NCBI RefSeq assembly: GCF_014203355.1
Contig: NZ_JACHIR010000001.1
Coordinates: forward strand, 5,086,038 to 5,150,037
DNA: 64,000 nucleotides
Source: Kutzneria kofuensis
Lineage (GTDB): Bacteria; Actinomycetota; Actinomycetes; Mycobacteriales; Pseudonocardiaceae
Direction: 5' to 3'
The position numbers and the translations under genes were made by a program. The notes under the pieces are model-generated. The model was not told the origin of the DNA and searched no databases. It saw only the letters and a list, made by a program, of their open reading frames with translations. Within the stretch, counting starts at the first letter, position 1. Each line of letters begins with the position of its first letter. Shown here one piece after another: positions 36,901 through 46,295 of this stretch.

Positions 36901-37189
36901 CCGGCTCAAGGACCTGCCGGCGCAGATCATCAAGGTGGACCGGCGGTTCGTGTCCGGCGTCGGCAACGACCCGTCCGACTTCGCGGTGGCCCGCGCGGTG
37001 GTGGACATGGCGCGGGCGATGGGCCGCAGCTGCGTCGCCGAGGGCGTGGAGACCGCGACCCAGTTCCACGTGCTGCACGGCGTCGGCGTGGACGCGTACC
37101 AGGGCTGGCTGTTCTCCCGGCCGGTGCCGCCGCGCGAGTTCCGGGCCGTGCTGGCCCTCGGCCCGCTCCACGTCCCCCGCGCCGGCTGA
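33995..37189 (+). CDS. Multi-PAS GGDEF-EAL cyclic-di-GMP protein
   Basis: A 1064-residue soluble signalling protein. Five PAS/PAC regions span about residues 35-630, each ending in the PAC-type DITERN/DVTEQR motif. The diguanylate cyclase domain (about 631-795) has HDELTGLPNRAAVKE and CDIDNFKRVND, but its signature is SGDEY (from residue 711) instead of GGDEF, and no RxxD inhibitory site is clear. The EAL domain (about 805-1055) is intact: EALVRW, AVNLSG, ELVETALVDL, VDDFGTGYSSLARLK, KVDRRFV and EGVET. So phosphodiesterase activity is likely and cyclase activity uncertain. There are no membrane segments. GTG 33995 has GGGCGGAG upstream. Confidence 0.92.
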   Translation: MAERSGQAGSAPVTLGGARLPNARRGPVELGGLTLSEPPTLRVDPKGVVMQANAAAAAMIGATDPDRLGGTVLRDLFAGQEPDLRLRRLDGTELPVRVVQTPVPGTGLHAIVLVDVSDLASAAAELREEQRRLTDVQHVAGIASWEFDPATGKTVWSDSHYEILGIERGSVEPGAEAVLDLVHPEDVEMVRDYWRNHQFSGEPIDIEYRIVRPDGDVRWLRGEAKSTVGADGRIGLVTGYIRDITERNRTNDELAHERARLVEAQRMARIGSWTLDVQTGYTYRSEVLREMYEQVGGSSTDASFMPGVHPDDQQLITEMLDKLRAAQTTEPLEVELRDVTGERVYICRARAQLSATGKVEQLLGTIQDVTEQRALERDLRDERRRLSDAQRVASLGTWEWNTATDDCVWSGMMRELLGVDEQERATYQRYLSLVHADDRGWVDELWQQLAINREPVECEHRIVRPDGLVRVLRCHGASVQGTGPVLVGTAQDVTAQRTAEARMKLSSQRFTDLVAVTPVGIGLFDEAERLVDANDALCDLLGIDLEQLRGMTASSLTHPDEPVGWLSSAARLTAEREGGFKVPQRILLRPDGELVYCELHIAISVQDDGRRFWLVVFQDITERRRVAEALRHQANHDELTGLPNRAAVKETLTRLLAGDGAEKIAVLFCDIDNFKRVNDSLGHDAGDELLVALARRLEGGLPAGCTAARMSGDEYVIICEDIDAAGGVEALGTRVASLLRAAVPVHGQLVRVSASIGAAIPNGSRSTGVDLLRFADAAMFEAKRRGAGRVSLASAALIASADRQVHLEGQLREALAKDGLTLHFQPVVGVDGTVQTAEALVRWPHPDRGMLAPDAFLPVAEQGDLMRELDRWVLRTALREASTWPVPNGKPVAVAVNLSGLVPGDPDFVDAVSNAVAESGIAWDRVVLELVETALVDLPCKTMQQMDILVAKGVRFAVDDFGTGYSSLARLKDLPAQIIKVDRRFVSGVGNDPSDFAVARAVVDMARAMGRSCVAEGVETATQFHVLHGVGVDAYQGWLFSRPVPPREFRAVLALGPLHVPRAG

Positions 37190-37194
37190 ACCCC

Positions 37195-37237
37195 GCGAGT
37201 CACGCTCTCAGGCAGGGCGAGTCACGCTCTCAGGCAG
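37195..37237 (-). repeat. Two direct copies of a 21-bp intergenic repeat
   Basis: GCGAGTCACGCTCTCAGGCA plus G occurs at 37195-37215 and again at 37217-37237, six bases after the stop of the PAS-GGDEF-EAL gene. The second copy provides the TGA stop of the convergent gene at 37230. The same word forms the outer arms of the hairpin at 42150-42237. Confidence 0.85.
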
Positions 37238-38675
37238 ATCCGACGATCGCCTCGATCCGGTGGCGCGGAAGGTCGATCAGCCGCAGGTCCGTCTCGCCGG
37301 GGATCTTCGCCGCGACGAGCTCCCTGGCTTCACGCTTCGTCAACGTGCCGCCGGATTCGGCGATCATGGTTTCCCGCAGTATGTTGCCGAGCTTGCCGTG
37401 CACACGGTCCAGCAACCCCGTTCCGGTGCGAGTGGCCACCACAACGGCGTGCTTGCCGTCCGGTGTGCTGCGGTGGAACCGTAGCCGGTACTTCGAAGCG
37501 ACCACAGTGGACAGTGACTTCTGCCCCCGCTCGTCGCGGACGTCGACGTGGTTGTTGGGAACGAGAACCGACAGCTTCTCCGCGTTGCACGCCAACAGGA
37601 TCCGTAGCAGCCACGGCCCGGGGTCGGCCGAGGCGTCGATGGTGAGCGAACGTCCGGTGATCGGCTGGGTCCAATCCGGCTGCTGCGCAGCGGAATCACC
37701 GGTGAACGCCAGCAGCGCCGAAGAGTCCACAGTGGATGATGACTCGATGGACTGCGGTCCGTGCGTGTAGATGCCGGTGCGCTGCGCGGCCTTCCGGCCA
37801 CGCGACGTCGCCTGGCACACGTAGAGATCGGCGGCGCTGCCGATGGCCTGCGCCCCGTCGAACCGGTGGAAGCCCGGCAGGATCGCCTCGAACACCAGCC
37901 CGATGCCGAGCAGTTCCTGCTGCACCTTCTGACCCAGCGCTGGCGTCCGGTCGCTGAACCCGTACGCCAGCAGCAGCCGGCCGGACCCGGTGTCCCGCAG
38001 CGCCTCCACGCCGCGACCGGCGAAAAGCGCCATCCCTTCCGGCGTGTAGGGCGGGTCGCTGAACACCAGATCTGACGATTCCATTACCGTCGGCGGCAGT
38101 CCGAAGCGCAGATCCGCGTGCAGGCAGCGGATGTTGAGGCCCCGCTCCCGCGCGCGGGTGTCGATGTGGGCCAGCACGCGGTCGTCCAGATCCACGACGA
38201 TCACCTCGACGTCCGGGTTGACCGCGGCCACCGCGAGCGAGGTCAGGTCGTGGTCGCCGAGGCACAGCAGGGTGTTTCCGGACAGTTCGTACTGCTCGTT
38301 CAGCCACTTCGCCCGCCGCGCGACGGTCTCCGGCGTGGCCTGTACGTGGTCGAGCGCGGCCAGTGGCGGCGGCACGGCGTCCACATCGGAGCGGATGACG
38401 TCGAGGTCCGGCTCCATCCGCGGCGGAACCGTGAAAGCCTCGGTGTACGACGCGATCGCGGCGGCCCGGATCTCATATGTGTCACGGTTGCGCACCAGGT
38501 CGCCGTCCAGTGCGGACAGCAACTCCTCGACCCCGCGCCGTGGCACGGCGGACTCGCGGACCAGCTCTGCCAGCGTGTGGGGGCCGTCGCACAGCATGCC
38601 GATCACGCGCCGTGCCGGCCCGGTGCGCGCTCCGTGGCGGGAAACGACCGCGCGGGCCTGGTCCAGTGGGGTCAC
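37230..38675 (-). CDS. Bis-aminopropyl spermidine synthase (BpsA)-like protein
   Basis: A 481-residue protein. The N-terminal winged-helix-like part (LAELVRESAVPRRGVEELLSAL) precedes a Rossmann aminopropyltransferase fold with GDHDLTSLA (140-148), VVDLDDRVLAHID and SDPPYTPEGM (206-215). This layout is that of the branched-chain polyamine synthase of hyperthermophiles, where the corresponding acidic motif is GDDDL. A C-terminal region of about 170 residues extends beyond the usual archaeal length and has no motif I know. The donor would be decarboxylated SAM and the acceptor a polyamine, but a methyltransferase activity cannot be excluded. GTG start at 38675. Confidence 0.75.
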   Translation of the reverse strand: MTPLDQARAVVSRHGARTGPARRVIGMLCDGPHTLAELVRESAVPRRGVEELLSALDGDLVRNRDTYEIRAAAIASYTEAFTVPPRMEPDLDVIRSDVDAVPPPLAALDHVQATPETVARRAKWLNEQYELSGNTLLCLGDHDLTSLAVAAVNPDVEVIVVDLDDRVLAHIDTRARERGLNIRCLHADLRFGLPPTVMESSDLVFSDPPYTPEGMALFAGRGVEALRDTGSGRLLLAYGFSDRTPALGQKVQQELLGIGLVFEAILPGFHRFDGAQAIGSAADLYVCQATSRGRKAAQRTGIYTHGPQSIESSSTVDSSALLAFTGDSAAQQPDWTQPITGRSLTIDASADPGPWLLRILLACNAEKLSVLVPNNHVDVRDERGQKSLSTVVASKYRLRFHRSTPDGKHAVVVATRTGTGLLDRVHGKLGNILRETMIAESGGTLTKREARELVAAKIPGETDLRLIDLPRHRIEAIVGSA

Positions 38676-38779
38676 AATCGGGTAAGCGTACTGGTTCGCA
38701 CATGCTGGAACGGAGTGCCGTTGTCGGTGGTTGCGGCTACTGTCGTCCGCACTACCGCGACGACCGGAGGGACCTCGGG

Positions 38780-39904
38780 GTGATCGAGTTCCAGGCCGTG
38801 ACCAAGCGGTTCGATGACGGCACCGTCGCCGTCGACGAACTGGACCTGACCGTGGATCCTGGCCGGATCACGGTGTTCGTCGGACCATCGGGCTGCGGCA
38901 AGACGACCTCCCTGCGCATGATCAACCGGATGATCGACGCCACCTCGGGCGCCATCCTGGTCGACGGGAAGGACGTGCGCCAGTCGGACCCGCCGCTGCT
39001 GCGGCGGGGCATCGGCTACGTGATCCAGCAGGCCGGGCTGTTCCCGCACCGCACCGTGCTGGACAACATCGCCACCGTGCCGCTGCTGGCCGGCTGGGGC
39101 CGGGCCAAGTCCCGCAAGCGGGCCGAGGAGCTGCTGGAGACGGTCGGCCTGCCGGCCAGCATGGGCAGCCGGTACCCGGCGCAGCTGTCCGGCGGCCAGC
39201 AGCAGCGCGTCGGCGTGGCCCGGGCCCTGGCCGTGGACCCGCCGGTGCTGCTGATGGACGAGCCGTTCAGCGCGGTCGACCCGGTGGTCCGCGAGGGCCT
39301 GCAGGACGAGCTGCTGCGGCTGCAGGGCGAGCTGGACAAGACGATCGTCTTCGTCACGCACGACATCGACGAGGCGATCAAGCTGGGCGACAAGGTCGCG
39401 GTGTTCCGCACCGGCGGCATCCTGGCCCAGTACGACACCCCCGCGGAGCTGCTGGCCCGGCCGGCGGACGACTTCGTGAGCAACTTCGTCGGCCGCGACC
39501 GGGGCTACCGGGCGCTGGGCTTCCTCGCCGCGAGCGGGCTGACCGTCGGCGAGCTGGCCAGCGTCCAGCTCGGTGACACCGCCGGCGAGGCGCGGCGAAA
39601 GCTGAGCGACGGCTGGGTTGTCGTCGTCGACGAGCGCAAGCACCCGTGCGGCTGGCTGTCCGCCGATCGTCTGTCCGATGTGGACGAAGCGGCCACCGTC
39701 GACACGGATCTGGTGCAGTCCGGCGGATCCCTCTACGACACCGAGCACGGCTCGCTGCGCAGCGCGCTGGACGCCGCGCTGAGTTCGCCCTCCGCGCTGG
39801 GCGTCGCCGTCAACGGCAGCGGCGAGCTGGTCGGCTCCGTGACGGCCGACGAGGTGCTGCGCGCACTGGCCGCCGCGCGCACCGCCGGCGAGGTCCCCCG
39901 ATGA
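38780..39904 (+). CDS. OpuB/ProU-type ABC importer, ATP-binding protein
   Basis: A 374-residue ATPase for uptake of quaternary amines (glycine betaine, choline, carnitine). Walker A GPSGCGKTT, Q-loop region YVIQQAGLFPHRTV, signature LSGGQQQR, Walker B VLLMDEPFSAVD and H-loop THDIDEA are all present. The C-terminal 120 residues resemble a degenerate CBS pair, the usual osmosensing part of this family. GTG 38780 has GGAGGGA seven bases upstream; the longer frame upstream is rejected. It is the first gene of a four-gene operon. Confidence 0.92.
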   Translation: MIEFQAVTKRFDDGTVAVDELDLTVDPGRITVFVGPSGCGKTTSLRMINRMIDATSGAILVDGKDVRQSDPPLLRRGIGYVIQQAGLFPHRTVLDNIATVPLLAGWGRAKSRKRAEELLETVGLPASMGSRYPAQLSGGQQQRVGVARALAVDPPVLLMDEPFSAVDPVVREGLQDELLRLQGELDKTIVFVTHDIDEAIKLGDKVAVFRTGGILAQYDTPAELLARPADDFVSNFVGRDRGYRALGFLAASGLTVGELASVQLGDTAGEARRKLSDGWVVVVDERKHPCGWLSADRLSDVDEAATVDTDLVQSGGSLYDTEHGSLRSALDAALSSPSALGVAVNGSGELVGSVTADEVLRALAAARTAGEVPR

Positions 39905-40539
39905 CGTGGGTGTTCGACCACCTGGGGTTGCTCGGCGACCTCACGGTGACGCACGTCTACCTGTCGGTGCTGCCCGTGGTGCTGGGGCTGATCATCGCCA
40001 TCCCGCTGGGCTGGGCGGCCAGCCGGTGGCGGCCGGCGCGGGCGTTCCTGCTCACCGTCAGCGGCCTGCTCTACACGATCCCGTCGCTGGCGCTGATCGT
40101 GATCCTGCCGGCGATCATCAGCACCAAGACGCTCGACCCGCTCAACGTGATCATCACGCTCACCGTGTACACGATCGCGCTGCTGGTCCGCTCCATCGCC
40201 GACGCGCTGTCCGCGGTGCCGCCGACGATCGTCGCGGCCGCCACCGCCATCGGCTACCGGCCGTTCAAGCGCTTCGTCGGCGTCGAGTTCCCGCTGGCCA
40301 TCCCCGTCGTCGTGGCCGGACTGCGGGTGGCGATGGTGTCCAACATCAGCCTGGTCAGCGTCGGCGCGCTGATCGGCATCGCCGGCTACGGGCAGCTGTT
40401 CACCAACGGCTTCCAGCTCCAGTTCGTCACCGAGATCGTCACCGGCATCGTCGCGACGCTGCTGCTGGCGCTGGTCGCGGACCTGGTGCTGCAGCTGATC
40501 GGACGACTCGTGACGCCGTGGACCAGGGTGGGGAGGTAG
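39901..40539 (+). CDS. OpuB-type ABC importer permease 1
   Basis: A 212-residue inner-membrane permease of the QAT family with about five or six membrane helices. The EAA-type cytoplasmic loop is seen in AAATAIGYRPFKRFVGVEFPLAIPVVVAGLR. ATG 39901 overlaps the ATPase stop by 4 bp. It pairs with the second permease downstream to form the channel. Confidence 0.9.
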   Translation: MTWVFDHLGLLGDLTVTHVYLSVLPVVLGLIIAIPLGWAASRWRPARAFLLTVSGLLYTIPSLALIVILPAIISTKTLDPLNVIITLTVYTIALLVRSIADALSAVPPTIVAAATAIGYRPFKRFVGVEFPLAIPVVVAGLRVAMVSNISLVSVGALIGIAGYGQLFTNGFQLQFVTEIVTGIVATLLLALVADLVLQLIGRLVTPWTRVGR

Positions 40540-40542
40540 GCC

Positions 40543-41223
40543 GTGAACCTGTTGACGAGCTGGCTGTTCGACCCCGCCAACTGGAGCGGCTCGACCGGCG
40601 TGCCGGCGCGGCTGCTGGAGCACCTCTGGTACACCGCGCTGGCGCTGGTCATCGCCATCGTGATCGGCTTCCCGCTCGGCGCGCTGGTCGGGCACACCAA
40701 GCGCGGCGGCTTCGCGCTGGTCGGCGCGGCCAACGTGCTGCGCGCGCTGCCGACCGTCGGCGTGCTGACGCTGGTTGTGCTGCTGGCCGGCATCGGCCTG
40801 GTGCCGCCGATCGCCGCGCTCACCCTGCTGGCCATCCCGCCGATCATGGCCGGCGCGTACGCCGGCATCCAGGCCGTCGAGCCGGTCGTGGTGGACGCGG
40901 CGCGCGGCGTGGGCATGCGGGAGAGCGAGATCCTGTTCCAGGTCGAGATCCCCAACGCGATGCCGCTGATCTTCGGCGGCGTGCGCAGCGCCGCGCTGCA
41001 GGTGGTGGCCACCGCGACCATCGCCGCGTACGTGGGGCTCGGCGGCTTCGGACGATACGTGTTCGACGGCCTCGCCCTGCACGACTATCCCCAGATGGCG
41101 GGCGGCGCGATCCTGGTCGCCGTGCTCGCGGTGCTGGTCGAGCTGGTGCTCACCGGCGTGCAACGGCTGGTTGTCTCACCCGGGCTGCGCCCGGTGAGGA
41201 CGAGTGGAGGAATCCAGAGATGA
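40543..41223 (+). CDS. OpuB-type ABC importer permease 2
   Basis: A 226-residue permease with six likely helices and the coupling loop VDAARGVGMRESEILFQVEIPNAMPLI. It starts at GTG 40543, three bases after the first permease. Together with permease 1, the ATPase and the binding protein it makes a complete importer. Its stop overlaps the ATG of the binding-protein gene. Confidence 0.9.
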   Translation: MNLLTSWLFDPANWSGSTGVPARLLEHLWYTALALVIAIVIGFPLGALVGHTKRGGFALVGAANVLRALPTVGVLTLVVLLAGIGLVPPIAALTLLAIPPIMAGAYAGIQAVEPVVVDAARGVGMRESEILFQVEIPNAMPLIFGGVRSAALQVVATATIAAYVGLGGFGRYVFDGLALHDYPQMAGGAILVAVLAVLVELVLTGVQRLVVSPGLRPVRTSGGIQR

Positions 41224-42143
41224 AGCGAACCGTAGCCGGCCTGGTCACCGTCCTGGTGGCGGCGCTGGGCCTGACCGCGTGTGGTGGGGGCTCCGGTGGC
41301 GACCCGCTCGCGGGCAACAACAGCGGCTCCCAGTCCCCGTCGGACACGATCACCATCGGGTCGGCCAACTTCCCGGAGAGCCAGCTGCTGGCCGAGATCT
41401 ACGCCGCCGCGCTGGCCAAGGCCGGGGTGAAGGTCAGCAAGAAGCTGAACATCGGCAGCCGGGAGACCTACATCCCGGCGCTCAAGGACGGGTCGATCGA
41501 CCTGATCCCGGAGTACAGCGGCGTGCTGCTGCAGTACTTCGACAAGAACGCCACCGCCACCAGCGCCGGCGACGTCTACTCCGCGCTGCAGAAGGCGCTG
41601 CCCAGCGGCCTGTCCGTGTTGGACAAGTCGGCCGCCGAGGACAAGGACGCCATCGTCGTCACCAAGGAGACCGCGGACAAGTACAACGCGAAGTCGCTGT
41701 CCGACATCGCGGCGCACTGCGGCGACCTGGTGCTTGGCGCCGCGCCTGAGTTCCAGAAGCGGCCGGACGGCGTGCCGGGCCTGCAGAAGAACTACAACTG
41801 CACGTTCAAGGACTTCAAGTCGCTCGACGCCGACGGTCCGCTGACCGTGGCCGCGCTGCAGCAGGGCACCGTGCAGGCCGCGGACATGTTCACCACCGAC
41901 AGCACCATCGAGAAGAACGGCTGGGTCGTGCTGGAGGACCCGAAGTTCAACTTCGCCGCGCAGAACGTGCTGCCGCTGATCAACACCAGCAAGGCCAGCG
42001 ACAAGGTGAAGAAGACTCTCAACGCCATCTCGGCCAAGCTCGACACCAAGACGTTGACCGAGCTCAACACCAAGCTGGCGGCGCCGGACAAGCCCGACGC
42101 CTCCAAGGTCGCCAGCGACTGGCTCGCCACCGCCGGCCTCTGA
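41220..42143 (+). CDS. Glycine betaine/choline/carnitine-type substrate-binding lipoprotein
   Basis: A 307-residue OpuAC-family binding protein. It has a lipoprotein signal (VLVAALGLTAC, then GGGSGG) and mature motifs IGSANFPESQLLAEIYAAAL, NIGSRETYIPAL and SIDLIPEYSGVLLQYF. The tyrosines and aromatic residues here usually form the cage for the quaternary ammonium group. ATG 41220 overlaps the permease stop by 4 bp. The transcript ends against the large hairpin at 42150. Confidence 0.92.
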   Translation: MKRTVAGLVTVLVAALGLTACGGGSGGDPLAGNNSGSQSPSDTITIGSANFPESQLLAEIYAAALAKAGVKVSKKLNIGSRETYIPALKDGSIDLIPEYSGVLLQYFDKNATATSAGDVYSALQKALPSGLSVLDKSAAEDKDAIVVTKETADKYNAKSLSDIAAHCGDLVLGAAPEFQKRPDGVPGLQKNYNCTFKDFKSLDADGPLTVAALQQGTVQAADMFTTDSTIEKNGWVVLEDPKFNFAAQNVLPLINTSKASDKVKKTLNAISAKLDTKTLTELNTKLAAPDKPDASKVASDWLATAGL

Positions 42144-42149
42144 AACCCC

Positions 42150-42237
42150 GGCGAGTCACGCTCTCGGGCACACCGAATGTAGGTCTCGGGCACATGCCCG
42201 AGACCTACATTCGCGCTGCCTGAGAGCGTGACTCGCC
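42150..42237. repeat. 88-bp nested inverted repeat between convergent genes
   Basis: Outer 21-base arms (42150-42170 and 42217-42237) pair fully except one G-T; inner 19-base arms (42174-42192, CGAATGTAGGTCTCGGGCA, and 42195-42213) pair perfectly, leaving three-base internal loops on each side and a two-base apex. The outer arm is the same word that occurs at 37195-37237. It starts six bases after the binding-protein stop and ends three bases before the IclR-gene stop. Confidence 0.9.
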
Positions 42238-42240
42238 GTT

Positions 42241-43023
42241 TTACTTGTGGCCGCCGATTCTCAGGGTCAGCTCGTCGGCGGAGCGGCGGACCTCCGCCGC
42301 GATCTCGGGCCAGTCCTGGCCGCATGGGTTCGCGTCGGGGCAGACGTGCCGGAACGTGGTGCTGATGGCGGCGATGGGCCGGCCGCCGTGGTCGAAGACG
42401 GGAGCGGCGACCGAGGCGAAGTCGGCGGTCACGAACCCGTCCTCGACGAACCAGCCGCGCTGCCGTTCGAACGACAGGAGCCGGCGCAGGGACGGCAGGT
42501 CCCGAGGGCCCCGGCCGGTGCGGTCGACGAAGCTGCCCACGCCGGGGAAGAGGGCCCGGACCTGCGCCGGCAGCAAATGAGCCAGCATCGCGCGCCCGGA
42601 AGCCGGCAGATGAGCCGGTAGCCGCACGCCGACGTCGGAGACGAGGGTGTTGGGCTGCCGGGGCTGCTCCCGCAGCAGGTAGAGCGCCTCCGCGCCGTGC
42701 AGGACGCCTAGGTGCGCGGTGGCGCCGACCCGGTCGACGAGCCGCCGCAGCAGCGGCCGCGCGAGGCGCTCCAGGGGGTCGTGCCGCAGGTACGCCGATC
42801 CCAGCTCGAAGGCGGCGACCCCGAGCCCGTAGCGGCGCTCCTCGGGCAGGTGCGTGACGAAACCGGCGTCGGCCAGCTCGCCGAGCAGGTGGTACGTCGT
42901 CGACCTGGGCAGATCCAACTCGCGGGCGATCATGGCGGCCGACATCGGGCCCGGCCGGCCGGACAGCAGGCGCAGCACGGCCAGGCCGCGGCGCAGGGCC
43001 GGCACGTCACTGCTGCTACCCAC
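42241..43023 (-). CDS. hutR: IclR family regulator, probable HutR
   Basis: A 260-residue IclR-type regulator: N-terminal winged helix (ALRRGLAVLRLLSG, MIARELDLPRSTTYHLLGELADAGFV) and a C-terminal effector domain (AHLGVLHGAEALYLLREQPRQPN, LPASGRAMLAHLLP, then DFASVAAPVFDHGGRPIAAIS). It is divergent from hutH across an 87-bp gap that contains a palindrome like the HutR site known in corynebacteria, so control of histidine use is very likely. The effector cannot be read from sequence. GTG start at 43023 with GAGG upstream. Confidence 0.85.
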   Translation of the reverse strand: MGSSSDVPALRRGLAVLRLLSGRPGPMSAAMIARELDLPRSTTYHLLGELADAGFVTHLPEERRYGLGVAAFELGSAYLRHDPLERLARPLLRRLVDRVGATAHLGVLHGAEALYLLREQPRQPNTLVSDVGVRLPAHLPASGRAMLAHLLPAQVRALFPGVGSFVDRTGRGPRDLPSLRRLLSFERQRGWFVEDGFVTADFASVAAPVFDHGGRPIAAISTTFRHVCPDANPCGQDWPEIAAEVRRSADELTLRIGGHK

Positions 43024-43038
43024 GGGTACACCTCGGCA

Positions 43039-43056
43039 TGTCTGGTATCCCAGACA
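43039..43056. promoter_or_regulatory. Probable HutR operator
   Basis: TGTCTGG-TATC-CCAGACA: 7-bp arms with a four-base centre, between hutR and hutH. The core TCTGGTATCCCAGA resembles the published Corynebacterium HutR motif, TCTG, four or five A/T-biased bases, CCAGA. Confidence 0.75.
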
Positions 43057-43110
43057 CTCTCACCCGTCCCGGACTCGTGCAAGCGGCCGCCACCAGCTGT
43101 GATGGGACCC

Positions 43111-44645
43111 ATGGCACACCCGGAGGCAGTGCAGCTCGGCGCGAAGCCGCTGCGGCGTGACGAGGTCGTCGCGGTCGCCCGCGACGGCGTGGCGGTCGAG
43201 CTGGAACCGGCCGCGGTCGAGGCCGTCAGCACGGCCCGGGCGCACATCGAGGAGCTGGCCAACGCGACGACGCCCACCTACGGCGTGTCGACCGGCTTCG
43301 GGGCGCTGGCCGTCCGGCACATCCCGCCGGACCGGCGTGCGCAGCTGCAGCGCTCGCTGATCCGTTCGCACGCGGCGGGTGCGGGCCCGGAGGTCGAGCG
43401 GGAGGTTGTTCGTGCGCTGGCCCTGCTGCGGCTGCGCACCCTGGCCACCGGCCACACCGGCGTCCGCCCGTCCACTGTGGACGCGATGGTCCGCATGCTC
43501 AACGCCGGCATCACGCCCGTCGTCCACGAGTACGGGAGCCTCGGCTGCTCCGGCGACCTGGCTCCGCTGTCCTCGGTCGCGCTGGCGCTGATCGGCGAGG
43601 GCCAGGTCCGGGACGCCCAGGGCGTGCTGCGGCCGGCCGCCGAGGCGTTGGCGGAGGCCGGCATCGAGCCGGTGGCGCTGGCCGAGAAGGAGGGCCTCGC
43701 CATGATCAACGGCACCGACGGCATGCTCGGCATGCTGGTGCTGGCGATCACCGACCTGGCCCGGCTGCTGGACATCGCCGACCTGACCGCGGCGATGAGC
43801 GTGGAGGCCCTGCTGGGCACCGACCGCGTCTTCGCGCCCGACCTGCAGGCCCTGCGCCCGCATCCCGGCCAGGCGCGGTCGGCCGCCCGCATGACGAAGA
43901 TCTTGGCCGGCTCGGAGATCATGGCGAGCCATCGCGGCCCGGACTGCACCCGCGTGCAGGACGCGTACTCGCTGCGCTGCTCGCCGCAGGTGCACGGCGC
44001 CGCCCGCGACACCCTGGCGCACGCCGAGCTGGTCGCCGACCGCGAACTGGACTCCGCCATCGACAACCCGGCCGTGCTGGCCGACGGTCGCGTGGAGTCC
44101 AACGGCAACTTCCACGGCGCGCCCGTCGCGTACGTGCTGGACTTCCTGGCGATTCCGGTCGCGGACGTGGCCAGCATGGCCGAGCGCCGCACCGACCGGA
44201 TGCTGGACGTGGCCCGCTCGCACGGCCTGCCGCCGTTCCTGGCGGACGACCCGGGCGTCGACTCCGGCCACATGATCGCGCACTACACGCAGGCCGCGGT
44301 GGTGTCGGAGCTGAAGCGCCTGGCTGTGCCGGCCTCGGTCGACTCCATCCCGTCCAGCGCCATGCAGGAGGACCACGTCTCGATGGGCTGGTCCGCGGCC
44401 CGCAAGCTGCGCAAGGCCGTCGACGGCCTGACCACCGTGCTGTCCATCGAGCTGCTCACCGCGGCCCGCGCGCTGGACCTGCGCGCCCCGCTCAAGCCGG
44501 CGCCCGCCACCGCGGCCGTCGTCGCCCTGCTCCGGGAGCACGTTCAGGGCCCCGGACCCGACCGCCACCTGGCCCCGGAGATCGCGGCCACCGAAGCGCT
44601 CGTCCGAAGTGGACTGATCGCCCGCATCGTCGAGGAGAACTCCTG

Positions 44646-44646
<1 letters not shown>
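43111..44646 (+). CDS. hutH: Histidine ammonia-lyase
   Basis: A 511-residue enzyme converting histidine to urocanate and ammonia. The MIO-forming tripeptide is Cys146-Ser147-Gly148 ([13 protein letters not shown]), a variant also seen in other actinobacterial HutH, with the essential serine kept. Other landmarks: [49 protein letters not shown] and [12 protein letters not shown] 43111 is preferred; an ATG at 43102 is possible. First gene of the hut operon; its stop overlaps the hutU ATG. Confidence 0.96.

Positions 44647-46294
<1,648 letters not shown>

Positions 46295-46295
<1 letters not shown>

Noticed and set aside
34274-37171. 965-residue open frame antisense to the PAS-GGDEF-EAL gene
   Set aside because: Same shadow pattern with no domains; the plus strand has clear signalling domains. 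The same applies to 52091-54664 against kgd.
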